This document shows, piece after piece, positions 33,580 through 39,917 of a DNA stretch of 39,917 nt (positions are counted from its first letter, which is position 1; each line of letters begins with the position of its first letter). The position numbers and the translations under genes were made by a program. The stretch spans positions 1-39,917 of the forward strand of contig NZ_AGSX01000152.1 in the NCBI RefSeq assembly GCF_000235745.1, in the 5' to 3' direction. Below the pieces are notes generated by a model. That model was not told where the DNA came from, searched no databases, and saw only the letters and a program-made list of their open reading frames with translations. This DNA is from Stutzerimonas stutzeri SDM-LAC. GTDB taxonomy: Bacteria; Pseudomonadota; Gammaproteobacteria; Pseudomonadales; Pseudomonadaceae.

Positions 33580-35028
33580 ATGCAACTCAAAGACACTTCG
33601 CTGTACCGCCAGCAGGCCTATATCGACGGCGCCTGGCAGGACGCGGACAGCGGCCAGACCATCAAGGTCAACAACCCGGCCAGTAACGAGACTCTCGGCA
33701 CCGTGCCGAAGATGGGCGGTGCCGAGACCCGTCGTGCCATCGAGGCGGCCGAGCGCGCGCTGCCGGCCTGGCGCGACCTGACGGCCAAGGAGCGTTCGCA
33801 GAAGCTGCGCCGCTGGTTCGAGCTGATGATGGAGAACCAGGACGACCTGGGTCGGCTGATGACGCTGGAGCAGGGCAAGCCGCTGGCCGAATCCAAGGGC
33901 GAGATTGCCTATGCCGCGTCGTTCATCGAGTGGTTCGCCGAGGAAGCCAAGCGTGTCTACGGCGACACGATTCCGGGGCACCAAAAAGACAAGCGGATCA
34001 TCGTCATCAAGCAGCCGATCGGGGTCACGGCGGCCATCACGCCGTGGAATTTCCCGGCGGCGATGATCACACGCAAGGCGGCCCCCGCGCTGGCGGCAGG
34101 TTGCACCATGGTGGTCAAACCGGCCAGCCAGACGCCGTTCTCCGCATTGGCGCTGGCGGAACTGGCCGAGCGGGCCGGTATACCCAAAGGCGTGTTCAGC
34201 GTCGTCACCGGCTCGGCCGGCGATATCGGCAACGAGCTGACGGCTAATCCGACGGTCCGCAAGATCAGCTTTACCGGCTCTACCGAGGTCGGTGCCAAGC
34301 TGATGGCCCAGTGTGCGCCCGGGATCAAGAAGGTGTCGCTGGAGCTGGGTGGCAACGCGCCGTTCCTGGTCTTCGATGACGCCGACCTGGACGAGGCGGT
34401 CAAGGGCGCCATGCAGTCCAAGTACCGCAATGCCGGGCAGACCTGTGTCTGCGTCAACCGCATCTATGTTCAGGAGGGTGTGTACGACGCTTTCGCCGAG
34501 AAATTCCAGGCGGCAGTGGCGAAGCTGAAAGTCGGCAATGGCCTGGAGGAAGGCACCGACATCGGCCCGCTGATCGACGACCGCGCGGCGGCCAAGGTCA
34601 GGGAGCACATCGAGGATGCCGTCGCCAATGGCGCTCAGGTGTTGACTGGCGGCAAGGCCCACCAGATGGGTGGCAGCTATTTCGAGCCGACCTTGATGGT
34701 CAACGTGCCGCATGATGCCAAGGTGGCCAAGGAAGAAACCTTCGGCCCGCTGGCGCCGCTGTTCCGCTTCAAGGACGAGGCCGAAGGCATTGCGCTGGCC
34801 AACGACACCGAGTTTGGTCTGGCTGCGTACTTCTATGCGCGTGACCTGGGCCGGGTCTTCCGTGTGGCCGAGGCGATCGAGTCGGGAATGGTCGGCGTCA
34901 ACACCGGCATGATTTCCACCGAGGTGGCGCCGTTCGGCGGGGTGAAATCCTCCGGCCTGGGCCGCGAAGGTTCGAAGTACGGCATCGAGGATTACCTGGA
35001 GATCAAGTACCTCTGCCTGGCGCTGTAA
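33580..35028 (+). CDS. gabD: NADP-dependent succinate-semialdehyde dehydrogenase
   Basis: A 482-aa protein preceded by CAGGAGA. It closely matches Pseudomonas GabD along its whole length as I remember it, from MQLKDTSLYRQQAYIDGAWQ to the ending YGIEDYLEIKYLCL. Aldehyde dehydrogenase signatures are present: cofactor-binding PWNFP and KPASQTPFSA, FTGSTEVG, the catalytic Glu in LELGGNAP and the nucleophilic Cys in GQTCVC. It oxidises succinate semialdehyde to succinate, the last step of 4-aminobutyrate degradation, in the cytosol. gabT, often its neighbour, is not adjacent here, and a terminator closes the gene. The high-GC codon use marks the start of core chromosome. Confidence 0.94.
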   Translation: MQLKDTSLYRQQAYIDGAWQDADSGQTIKVNNPASNETLGTVPKMGGAETRRAIEAAERALPAWRDLTAKERSQKLRRWFELMMENQDDLGRLMTLEQGKPLAESKGEIAYAASFIEWFAEEAKRVYGDTIPGHQKDKRIIVIKQPIGVTAAITPWNFPAAMITRKAAPALAAGCTMVVKPASQTPFSALALAELAERAGIPKGVFSVVTGSAGDIGNELTANPTVRKISFTGSTEVGAKLMAQCAPGIKKVSLELGGNAPFLVFDDADLDEAVKGAMQSKYRNAGQTCVCVNRIYVQEGVYDAFAEKFQAAVAKLKVGNGLEEGTDIGPLIDDRAAAKVREHIEDAVANGAQVLTGGKAHQMGGSYFEPTLMVNVPHDAKVAKEETFGPLAPLFRFKDEAEGIALANDTEFGLAAYFYARDLGRVFRVAEAIESGMVGVNTGMISTEVAPFGGVKSSGLGREGSKYGIEDYLEIKYLCLAL

Positions 35029-35043
35029 GCCGCGCGCAGCACG

Positions 35044-35080
35044 AGGAGCCAGTTCCTGCATGGGGGCTGGCTCCTTTTTT
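35044..35080 (+). terminator. Rho-independent terminator after gabD
   Basis: AGGAGCCAG (35044-35052) and CTGGCTCCT (35067-35075) form a 9-bp stem with a 14-nt loop, followed by a T run. Confidence 0.85.
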
Positions 35081-35291
35081 GTTTATGGCTCGGTATCTCG
35101 TTCGCCAATGACCGATCCCTGCCGTCGCTGCCGTCGCTGACGCCGTTGCGGTCTTGGTGTCGCCTGCGGTCGCATGGAGCTGCCGACCCCTGGCGGCGTA
35201 TCGATTCGACGCGAAAATGGCCGAAAGGCGATGTCCGGGGCACTTAGTGACCTGATGATGCTTGCCAGTCGGGAGGATTGTTGCCAGTCTC

Positions 35292-35372
35292 TCGACATGC
35301 AGAAATGACTCGACTATTCTGCTGTGCGAAACATGATTCCGTGAAATTACAAATCCAATTCATCATTTCACA
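35292..35372 (+). promoter_or_regulatory. Promoter and possible operator of the beta-oxidation operon
   Basis: TCGACA (35292-35297), a 17-bp spacer and TATTCT (35315-35320) give a plausible sigma-70 promoter with a start near 35327. In the leader, GTGAAAT (35341-35347) and ATTTCAC (35365-35371) form an inverted repeat that could bind a regulator. The rest of the 306-bp gap from 35081 shows nothing else I can assign. Confidence 0.4.
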
Positions 35373-35386
35373 AGCGGAGGCCTGCC

Positions 35387-37492
35387 ATGACGGACGTCGT
35401 ACGGCTCGAATTCCAGGGCGAGATCGCTCTGATCACGGTCAACAACCCACCAGTCAATGCGCTTGGCCAAGCCGTGCGCGAAGGCTTGCTGCGGGCCTTT
35501 CAAAGCGCCGAGGCAGATGCGCAGATCCGCGCTGTCGTGCTGGTCTGTGAGGGCAGTACGTTCATTGCCGGCGCTGACATCAAGGAATTCGGCAAGCCGC
35601 CGCAGGCGCCGACCCTGCCGGAGGTGATCGAGGTCATCGAGGGTTCTGGCAAGCCGAGCGTCGCCGTGATCCATGGCACGGCCCTGGGTGGCGGGCTGGA
35701 AGTTGCGTTGGGCTGCCATTACCGCATCGCCCGCAAGGACGCCAAGGTCGGCTTGCCGGAAGTGAAGCTGGGCCTCTTGCCCGGCGCTGGCGGTACGCAG
35801 CGTCTGCCACGCCTGGCCGGTGTCGAGAAAGCGCTGGACATGATCGTCAGCGGCACGCCGATCGGTGCGGCCGAGGCCGTCGAGCACAACATTGTCGATG
35901 AGCTGTTCGACGGGGAGCTGGCCGAGGCGGGTATCAGCTTTGCGCGCCGCCTGCTCAATACCGACCGCGGCCCGCGTCGCAGCGGCGAGCAAACCTTCGG
36001 TCTGGAAGGCGCCGACAACGAGGCGCTGATCCGCGCCAAGCATGCCGAAGTCGCCAAGCGCATGCCCGGGCTGTTCTCGCCGCTGCGCTGCATCGCGGCA
36101 ATCGAAGCGGCGACCCAGCTGCCGCTGGCCGATGGCCTCAAGCGTGAGCGCGAGCTGTTCGCCGAGTGCCTGAACTCACCGCAACGCGGCGCGCTGATCC
36201 ATTCCTTCTTCGCCGAACGCCAGGCGAGCAAGATCAACGATCTGCCGGCGGATGTAAAACCGCGGGCAATCAACACCGCCGCGGTGATCGGCGGCGGCAC
36301 CATGGGCGTCGGGATCGCCCTGTGCTTCGCCAACGCCGGGGTGCCGGTGAAGCTGCTGGAGATCAACGAAGAGGCGCTACAGCGCGGCCTGCAGCGCGCC
36401 CGTGACACCTACGCGGCCAGCGTCAAGCGCGGCAGCCTGACCGAGGACGCGATGGAAAAGCGCCTCGCGCTGGTCACCGGTGTCACGGATTACGGCGCGC
36501 TGGCCGACGTCGACGTAGTGGTCGAAGCCGTGTTCGAGGAGATGGGCGTCAAGCAGCAGGTCTTCGAACAGCTGGATGCGGTATGCAAGCCCGGTGCGAT
36601 CCTCGCGTCCAACACCTCGTCACTGGACCTGAACGCCATTGCCGCCTTCACCAAGCGACCCGAAGACGTAGTCGGGCTACACTTCTTCAGCCCGGCCAAT
36701 GTCATGCGCTTGCTGGAAGTGGTGCGCGGCGAGAAGACCAGTCATGAGGTGCTCGCCACCGCCATGGCCATCGGCAAGAAACTGAAGAAGGTCTCAGTGG
36801 TGGTCGGCGTCTGCGACGGCTTCGTCGGCAACCGCATGGTCTTCCAGTACGGGCGCGAGGCGGAATTCCTGTTGGAGGAGGGCGCCACACCGCAGCAGGT
36901 CGACGGCGCGCTGCGCAACTTTGGCATGGCCATGGGGCCCTTTGCGATGCGCGATCTGTCCGGCCTCGACATCGGCCAGGCAATCCGCAAGCGCCAGCGC
37001 GCGACGCTGCCGGCGCACCTGGATTTCCCCACCGTCTCCGACAAGCTCTGCGCTGCCGGCATGCTCGGGCAGAAGACCGGTGCCGGCTATTACCGCTACG
37101 AGCCGGGCAATCGCACGCCGCTGGAGAATCCCGAGCTCGCGCCTATGCTCGAAGCAGCCTCGCGGGAAAAGGACATCGAGCGCCGCGAGCTGGACGAGCA
37201 ATACATCGTCGAGCGCTGCATTTTCGCGCTGGTCAACGAGGGCGCGAAGATTCTCGAGGAGGGCATCGCCCAGCGCTCCAGCGACATCGACATCATCTAC
37301 CTGAACGGCTACGGCTTCCCGGCCTTCCGTGGTGGCCCGATGTTCTATGCCGACAGCGTCGGCCTGGACACCGTGCTGGCGCGGGTCAAGGAGCTGCACG
37401 CACGGTGCGGCGACTGGTGGAAGCCAGCGCCGCTGCTGGAAAAACTGGCCGCCGAAGGCCGCACCTTCACCGACTGGCAGGCCGGGCAATGA
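35387..37492 (+). CDS. Enoyl-CoA hydratase / 3-hydroxyacyl-CoA dehydrogenase (FadB/PimF-like)
   Basis: A 701-aa protein preceded by GCGGAGG. The N-terminal crotonase domain (1-180) has the oxyanion-hole segments FIAGADIKEF and HGTALGGGLE, with Glu105 and Glu125 as the catalytic pair (GLPEVKLGLLPGAGGT). A linker leads to the NAD-binding domain (about 295-475) with VIGGGTMGVGIA and the FFSPAN region containing the catalytic His (GLHFFSP). Two 3HCDH C-terminal domains follow (about 480-575 and 605-690). It hydrates enoyl-CoA and oxidises the 3-hydroxyacyl-CoA. Followed by two acyl-CoA dehydrogenases, the set resembles PimF of pimeloyl/dicarboxylate beta-oxidation rather than the FadBA complex. 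Substrate is inferred from context. Confidence 0.9.
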   Translation: MTDVVRLEFQGEIALITVNNPPVNALGQAVREGLLRAFQSAEADAQIRAVVLVCEGSTFIAGADIKEFGKPPQAPTLPEVIEVIEGSGKPSVAVIHGTALGGGLEVALGCHYRIARKDAKVGLPEVKLGLLPGAGGTQRLPRLAGVEKALDMIVSGTPIGAAEAVEHNIVDELFDGELAEAGISFARRLLNTDRGPRRSGEQTFGLEGADNEALIRAKHAEVAKRMPGLFSPLRCIAAIEAATQLPLADGLKRERELFAECLNSPQRGALIHSFFAERQASKINDLPADVKPRAINTAAVIGGGTMGVGIALCFANAGVPVKLLEINEEALQRGLQRARDTYAASVKRGSLTEDAMEKRLALVTGVTDYGALADVDVVVEAVFEEMGVKQQVFEQLDAVCKPGAILASNTSSLDLNAIAAFTKRPEDVVGLHFFSPANVMRLLEVVRGEKTSHEVLATAMAIGKKLKKVSVVVGVCDGFVGNRMVFQYGREAEFLLEEGATPQQVDGALRNFGMAMGPFAMRDLSGLDIGQAIRKRQRATLPAHLDFPTVSDKLCAAGMLGQKTGAGYYRYEPGNRTPLENPELAPMLEAASREKDIERRELDEQYIVERCIFALVNEGAKILEEGIAQRSSDIDIIYLNGYGFPAFRGGPMFYADSVGLDTVLARVKELHARCGDWWKPAPLLEKLAAEGRTFTDWQAGQ

Positions 37493-37535
37493 GCGCCGCC
37501 CGCCTGCAATCCGAACGCACCATGAGGACCTTCCC

Positions 37536-38732
37536 ATGAACGTCAACTACACGGCCGAAGAGCTCGCCTTCCGCGATGAAGTGCGCGCCTTCCTGACAAA
37601 CGAGCTGCCGGCGGACATCGCTGCCAAGGTCAAGCTTGGCAAGCACATGTCCAAGGAAGACCATCAGCGCTGGCAGCAGATCCTGGTCAAGCGCGGCTGG
37701 TACGCGCCGGGCTGGCCGGTGGAGCTGGGCGGCACCACCTGGGGCCCGGTCGAGAAGCACATCTTCGACGAGGAGTGCGCCGCGTTCGGTGCGCCGCGCA
37801 GCGTGCCCTTCGGCGTCAACATGGTCGCCCCGGTGATCATCAAGTTCGGCACCCAGCAGCAGAAAGACTACTACCTGCCGCGCATCCTCTCGGGTGAGGA
37901 CTGGTGGTGCCAGGGCTATTCCGAACCGGGCGCTGGCTCCGACCTGGCAAGCCTGAAGACCCGTGCGGTGCGTGACGGCGACCACTATGTGGTCAACGGC
38001 CAGAAGACCTGGACCACCCTCGGCCAGCACGCCAACATGATCTTCTGCCTGGTGCGCACCGATCCTGAAGCCCAGCAGCAGCGCGGCATCAGCTTCCTGC
38101 TGATCGACATGAGCACGCCAGGCATCAGCGTGCGGCCGATTATCACCCTGGACGGCGACCACGAGGTCAACGAAGTCTTCTTCGACAACGTCCGCGTGCC
38201 GGTGGAAAACCTCGTCGGCGAGGAAAACCAGGGCTGGACCTGCGCCAAGTACCTGCTGACCCACGAGCGCACGGGCCTGGCCGGCATCGGCGCCTCGAAG
38301 GCCGCGCTGGCGCACCTCAAGCGCATCGCCATGAAGGAAGTCTGCGACGGCAAGCCGATGCTCGAAGACCCGCTGTTCCGCGCTCAGGTCGCGGAAGTCG
38401 AGATGCAGCTGATGGCCATCGAGATGAGCACCCTGCGCATTCTCGCCGCGGCGAAAGAGGGCGGTGTGCCCGGCGCCGAGTCCTCGATCCTCAAGGTCAA
38501 GGGCACCGAAATCCGCCAGGCCATTACCAGCCTGCTGCGCAAGGTCATCGGGCCGTACGCGTTGCCGTTCCTCGAGGAAGAGTTGCAGCTCGATTACGAC
38601 GGCGAGCTGTTGCATGCCGATTACAGCGCTTCGCTGGCCGGCGACTACTTCAATATGCGCAAGCTGTCGATCTTCGGCGGCTCCAATGAAATCCAGAAGA
38701 ACATCGTCTCGAAGATGATTCTCGAGCTGTAA
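37536..38732 (+). CDS. Acyl-CoA dehydrogenase, PimC-like large subunit
   Basis: 398 aa; ATG 37536 follows GAGGA and begins MNVNYTAEELAFRDEVRAFL, a standard family start. An open frame reaching upstream to 37329 lies inside the previous gene and is not coding. The N-terminal helical domain, the central beta domain with CQGYSEPGAGSDLASLKTRA and GQKTWTT (FAD and substrate contacts), and a C-terminal helical domain with IFGGSNEIQKNIVSK are complete. It catalyses alpha,beta-dehydrogenation of an acyl-CoA, passing electrons to ETF. Pairing with a second, divergent dehydrogenase 12 bp downstream suggests a heteromeric enzyme like PimC/PimD. The substrate is not certain. Confidence 0.88.
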   Translation: MNVNYTAEELAFRDEVRAFLTNELPADIAAKVKLGKHMSKEDHQRWQQILVKRGWYAPGWPVELGGTTWGPVEKHIFDEECAAFGAPRSVPFGVNMVAPVIIKFGTQQQKDYYLPRILSGEDWWCQGYSEPGAGSDLASLKTRAVRDGDHYVVNGQKTWTTLGQHANMIFCLVRTDPEAQQQRGISFLLIDMSTPGISVRPIITLDGDHEVNEVFFDNVRVPVENLVGEENQGWTCAKYLLTHERTGLAGIGASKAALAHLKRIAMKEVCDGKPMLEDPLFRAQVAEVEMQLMAIEMSTLRILAAAKEGGVPGAESSILKVKGTEIRQAITSLLRKVIGPYALPFLEEELQLDYDGELLHADYSASLAGDYFNMRKLSIFGGSNEIQKNIVSKMILEL

Positions 38733-38744
38733 GGGGGCACCGCA

Positions 38745-39887
38745 ATGGACTTCAAACTGACTGAAGAGCAGCAAATGCTGCAAGACACCGCGGCGCGTCT
38801 GGTGCGCGACGCCTACCCGTTCGAGCAGCGCGAGAAATTTAGCGAGTCTGAATTGGGCTTTTCCGCTGAGTTCTGGTCGCAGCTGGGTGAGCTGGGCCTG
38901 ACTGCCGTGCCGTTTGCCGAGGAGATTGGCGGCTTCGGCGGCGGCGGCGTGGAAACCATGCTGGTGATGACCGAGCTGGGCCGCGGGCTGACCCTGGAGC
39001 CCTACCTGCAATCGGTGATCTTCGGTGGCGGACTGCTCACCCATTTGGGCAGCGACGCGCAGAAGGAGGAGCTGCTGCCGCAGGTGGCGGCCGGTTCGCT
39101 GCAGCTGGCGGTGGCGCTCGACGAGCCGCAGAGCCACTACAACCTCAACGACGTGCAGACCAAAGCCGAGGCGGCGGATGGCGGTTACCGCCTGAGCGGC
39201 CGCAAGGCTGTGGTGATCGGCGGGCACAGCGCAGGGAAGATCATTGTCTCCGCGCGCACGGCAGGCGACAGCCGTGACGAAGCCGGCATCAGCCTGTTCT
39301 TGATTGACCCGAACGCTCAGGGCGTTAGCCGTCGCGTGTACCCGACCATCGACGGGCGCAAGGGATGCGAGCTGTTCCTCGAAAACGTGCAGGTCGGCGC
39401 TGACGCCGTATTGGGCGGGATCAGCAATGCGCTGCCAGCGCTGCGCTACCAACAGGGCCGTGCCATCGCCGCGCAGTGCGCCGACGCGCTGGGCAGCATG
39501 GACGAAGCCTGCAAGCTGACCCTCGACTATCTGAAGACGCGCAAGCAGTTCGGCGTGCCGATCGGCAAGTTCCAGGTCCTGCAGCACCGCATGGTCGACA
39601 TGCAGACCGAACTGGAACAGGCCACCAGCATGGCGATCCTCGCCGCGACCTTTGCCGATGGCGAAGACAACGACGACCGCCGCCGCATCATCGCTGCCGC
39701 CAAATACATCTGCGCCCGAGCCGCCCGTAAGGTGGCCGAAGAGGCGATCCAGCTGCACGGCGGCATCGGCATGACCTGGGAATACAACCTCGCCCACCAC
39801 GCCAAGCGCCTGGTGATGATCGCCCACCAGTTCGGTGACGATGACCATCATCTGAAGGCCTATGCGAAGTTGATGCAGGTGGCGTAA
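38745..39887 (+). CDS. Acyl-CoA dehydrogenase, PimD-like small subunit
   Basis: A 380-aa protein starting 12 bp after the preceding gene with AAGGGGG as ribosome site. The N-terminus MDFKLTEEQQMLQDTAARLV is typical. The central domain is divergent: the usual T-E-P-x-A-G-S-D motif reads ALDEPQSHYN. The C-terminal FAD-binding helices TRKQFGVPIGKFQVLQHRMVDM and IQLHGGIGMTWEYNLAHHAKR are conserved. This mix of a degenerate middle and an intact C-terminus fits the small-subunit partner in heteromeric dehydrogenases. The gene ends 30 bp before the window edge; whether the operon continues is not visible. Confidence 0.87.
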   Translation: MDFKLTEEQQMLQDTAARLVRDAYPFEQREKFSESELGFSAEFWSQLGELGLTAVPFAEEIGGFGGGGVETMLVMTELGRGLTLEPYLQSVIFGGGLLTHLGSDAQKEELLPQVAAGSLQLAVALDEPQSHYNLNDVQTKAEAADGGYRLSGRKAVVIGGHSAGKIIVSARTAGDSRDEAGISLFLIDPNAQGVSRRVYPTIDGRKGCELFLENVQVGADAVLGGISNALPALRYQQGRAIAAQCADALGSMDEACKLTLDYLKTRKQFGVPIGKFQVLQHRMVDMQTELEQATSMAILAATFADGEDNDDRRRIIAAAKYICARAARKVAEEAIQLHGGIGMTWEYNLAHHAKRLVMIAHQFGDDDHHLKAYAKLMQVA

Positions 39888-39917
39888 CACGCCAATTGCG
39901 ACACCACGACCGGGCCC

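Noticed and set aside
33447-35061. Long minus-strand open frame opposite gabD, and similar ones opposite hsdM and the acyl-CoA dehydrogenases (for example 37467-39890)
   Set aside because: Mirror frames caused by high third-position GC of the real genes; no recognisable protein features or ribosome sites.
37329-37535. N-terminal extension of the first acyl-CoA dehydrogenase
   Set aside because: Lies inside the upstream gene; the standard family start with a ribosome site is at 37536.

Overview
The window looks like a chromosomal segment of a Pseudomonas-type gammaproteobacterium (Pseudomonas/Stutzerimonas-like). The evidence is a GC-rich core with strong Shine-Dalgarno sites, a GabD that closely matches the Pseudomonas form as I remember it, a fatty or dicarboxylic acid beta-oxidation operon, and a tRNA-Arg(CCG) gene with a mobile, defence-rich island on its 3' side. 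Identifications rest on reading motifs and on memory of families; no database search was run.

Layout. (1) 1-7.9 kb is recombination cargo. It has a cluster of palindromes (1-150), a translationally coupled pair of very large tyrosine-recombinase-like proteins (832 and 1037 aa), and a phage-type module of divergent Cro/C1 repressor, operator array, excisionase-like protein, integrase and a small unknown protein, closed by a terminator at 7.87 kb. (2) 8.1-15.8 kb is a type I restriction-modification locus (hsdR, hsdM, hsdS). Just upstream is a regulator that fuses a CARF-like sensor to a sigma-54 activator, and a near-consensus -24/-12 promoter lies immediately before hsdR. A 48-codon remnant of an OLD-type ATPase follows hsdS. 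(3) 16.0-21.2 kb holds a helicase-IV-like protein with a nuclease-like insert and C-terminal zinc fingers, a two-gene operon of a YaaW-like protein and a helical membrane protein, and a truncated 5'-nucleotidase remnant. (4) 21.2-32.8 kb holds a single-chain GmrSD-type (DUF262) restriction protein and a two-gene Druantia type III-like system (DruH, DruE). (5) 32.8-33.3 kb is the island edge, with 11-bp GGCAC repeats, an intact tRNA-Arg(CCG) on the minus strand and a second, 5'-half tRNA copy with its own promoter. (6) 33.6-39.9 kb is core metabolism: gabD with a terminator, then an operon of an enoyl-CoA hydratase/3-hydroxyacyl-CoA dehydrogenase and two acyl-CoA dehydrogenases, resembling pimF-pimC-pimD.

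How it fits together. The island stacks at least three anti-phage layers: modification-dependent discrimination (type I RM), probable restriction of modified DNA (GmrSD-like) and Druantia. It also carries uncharacterised genes that may be a further system. Two truncated genes between intact ones suggest repeated gain and loss. The most unusual points are the putative ligand-sensing sigma-54 control of the RM operon, the apparent two tandem recombinase cores in the 832-aa protein, the uncharacterised YaaW-like/membrane-protein operon, and the tRNA half-copy at the island edge.
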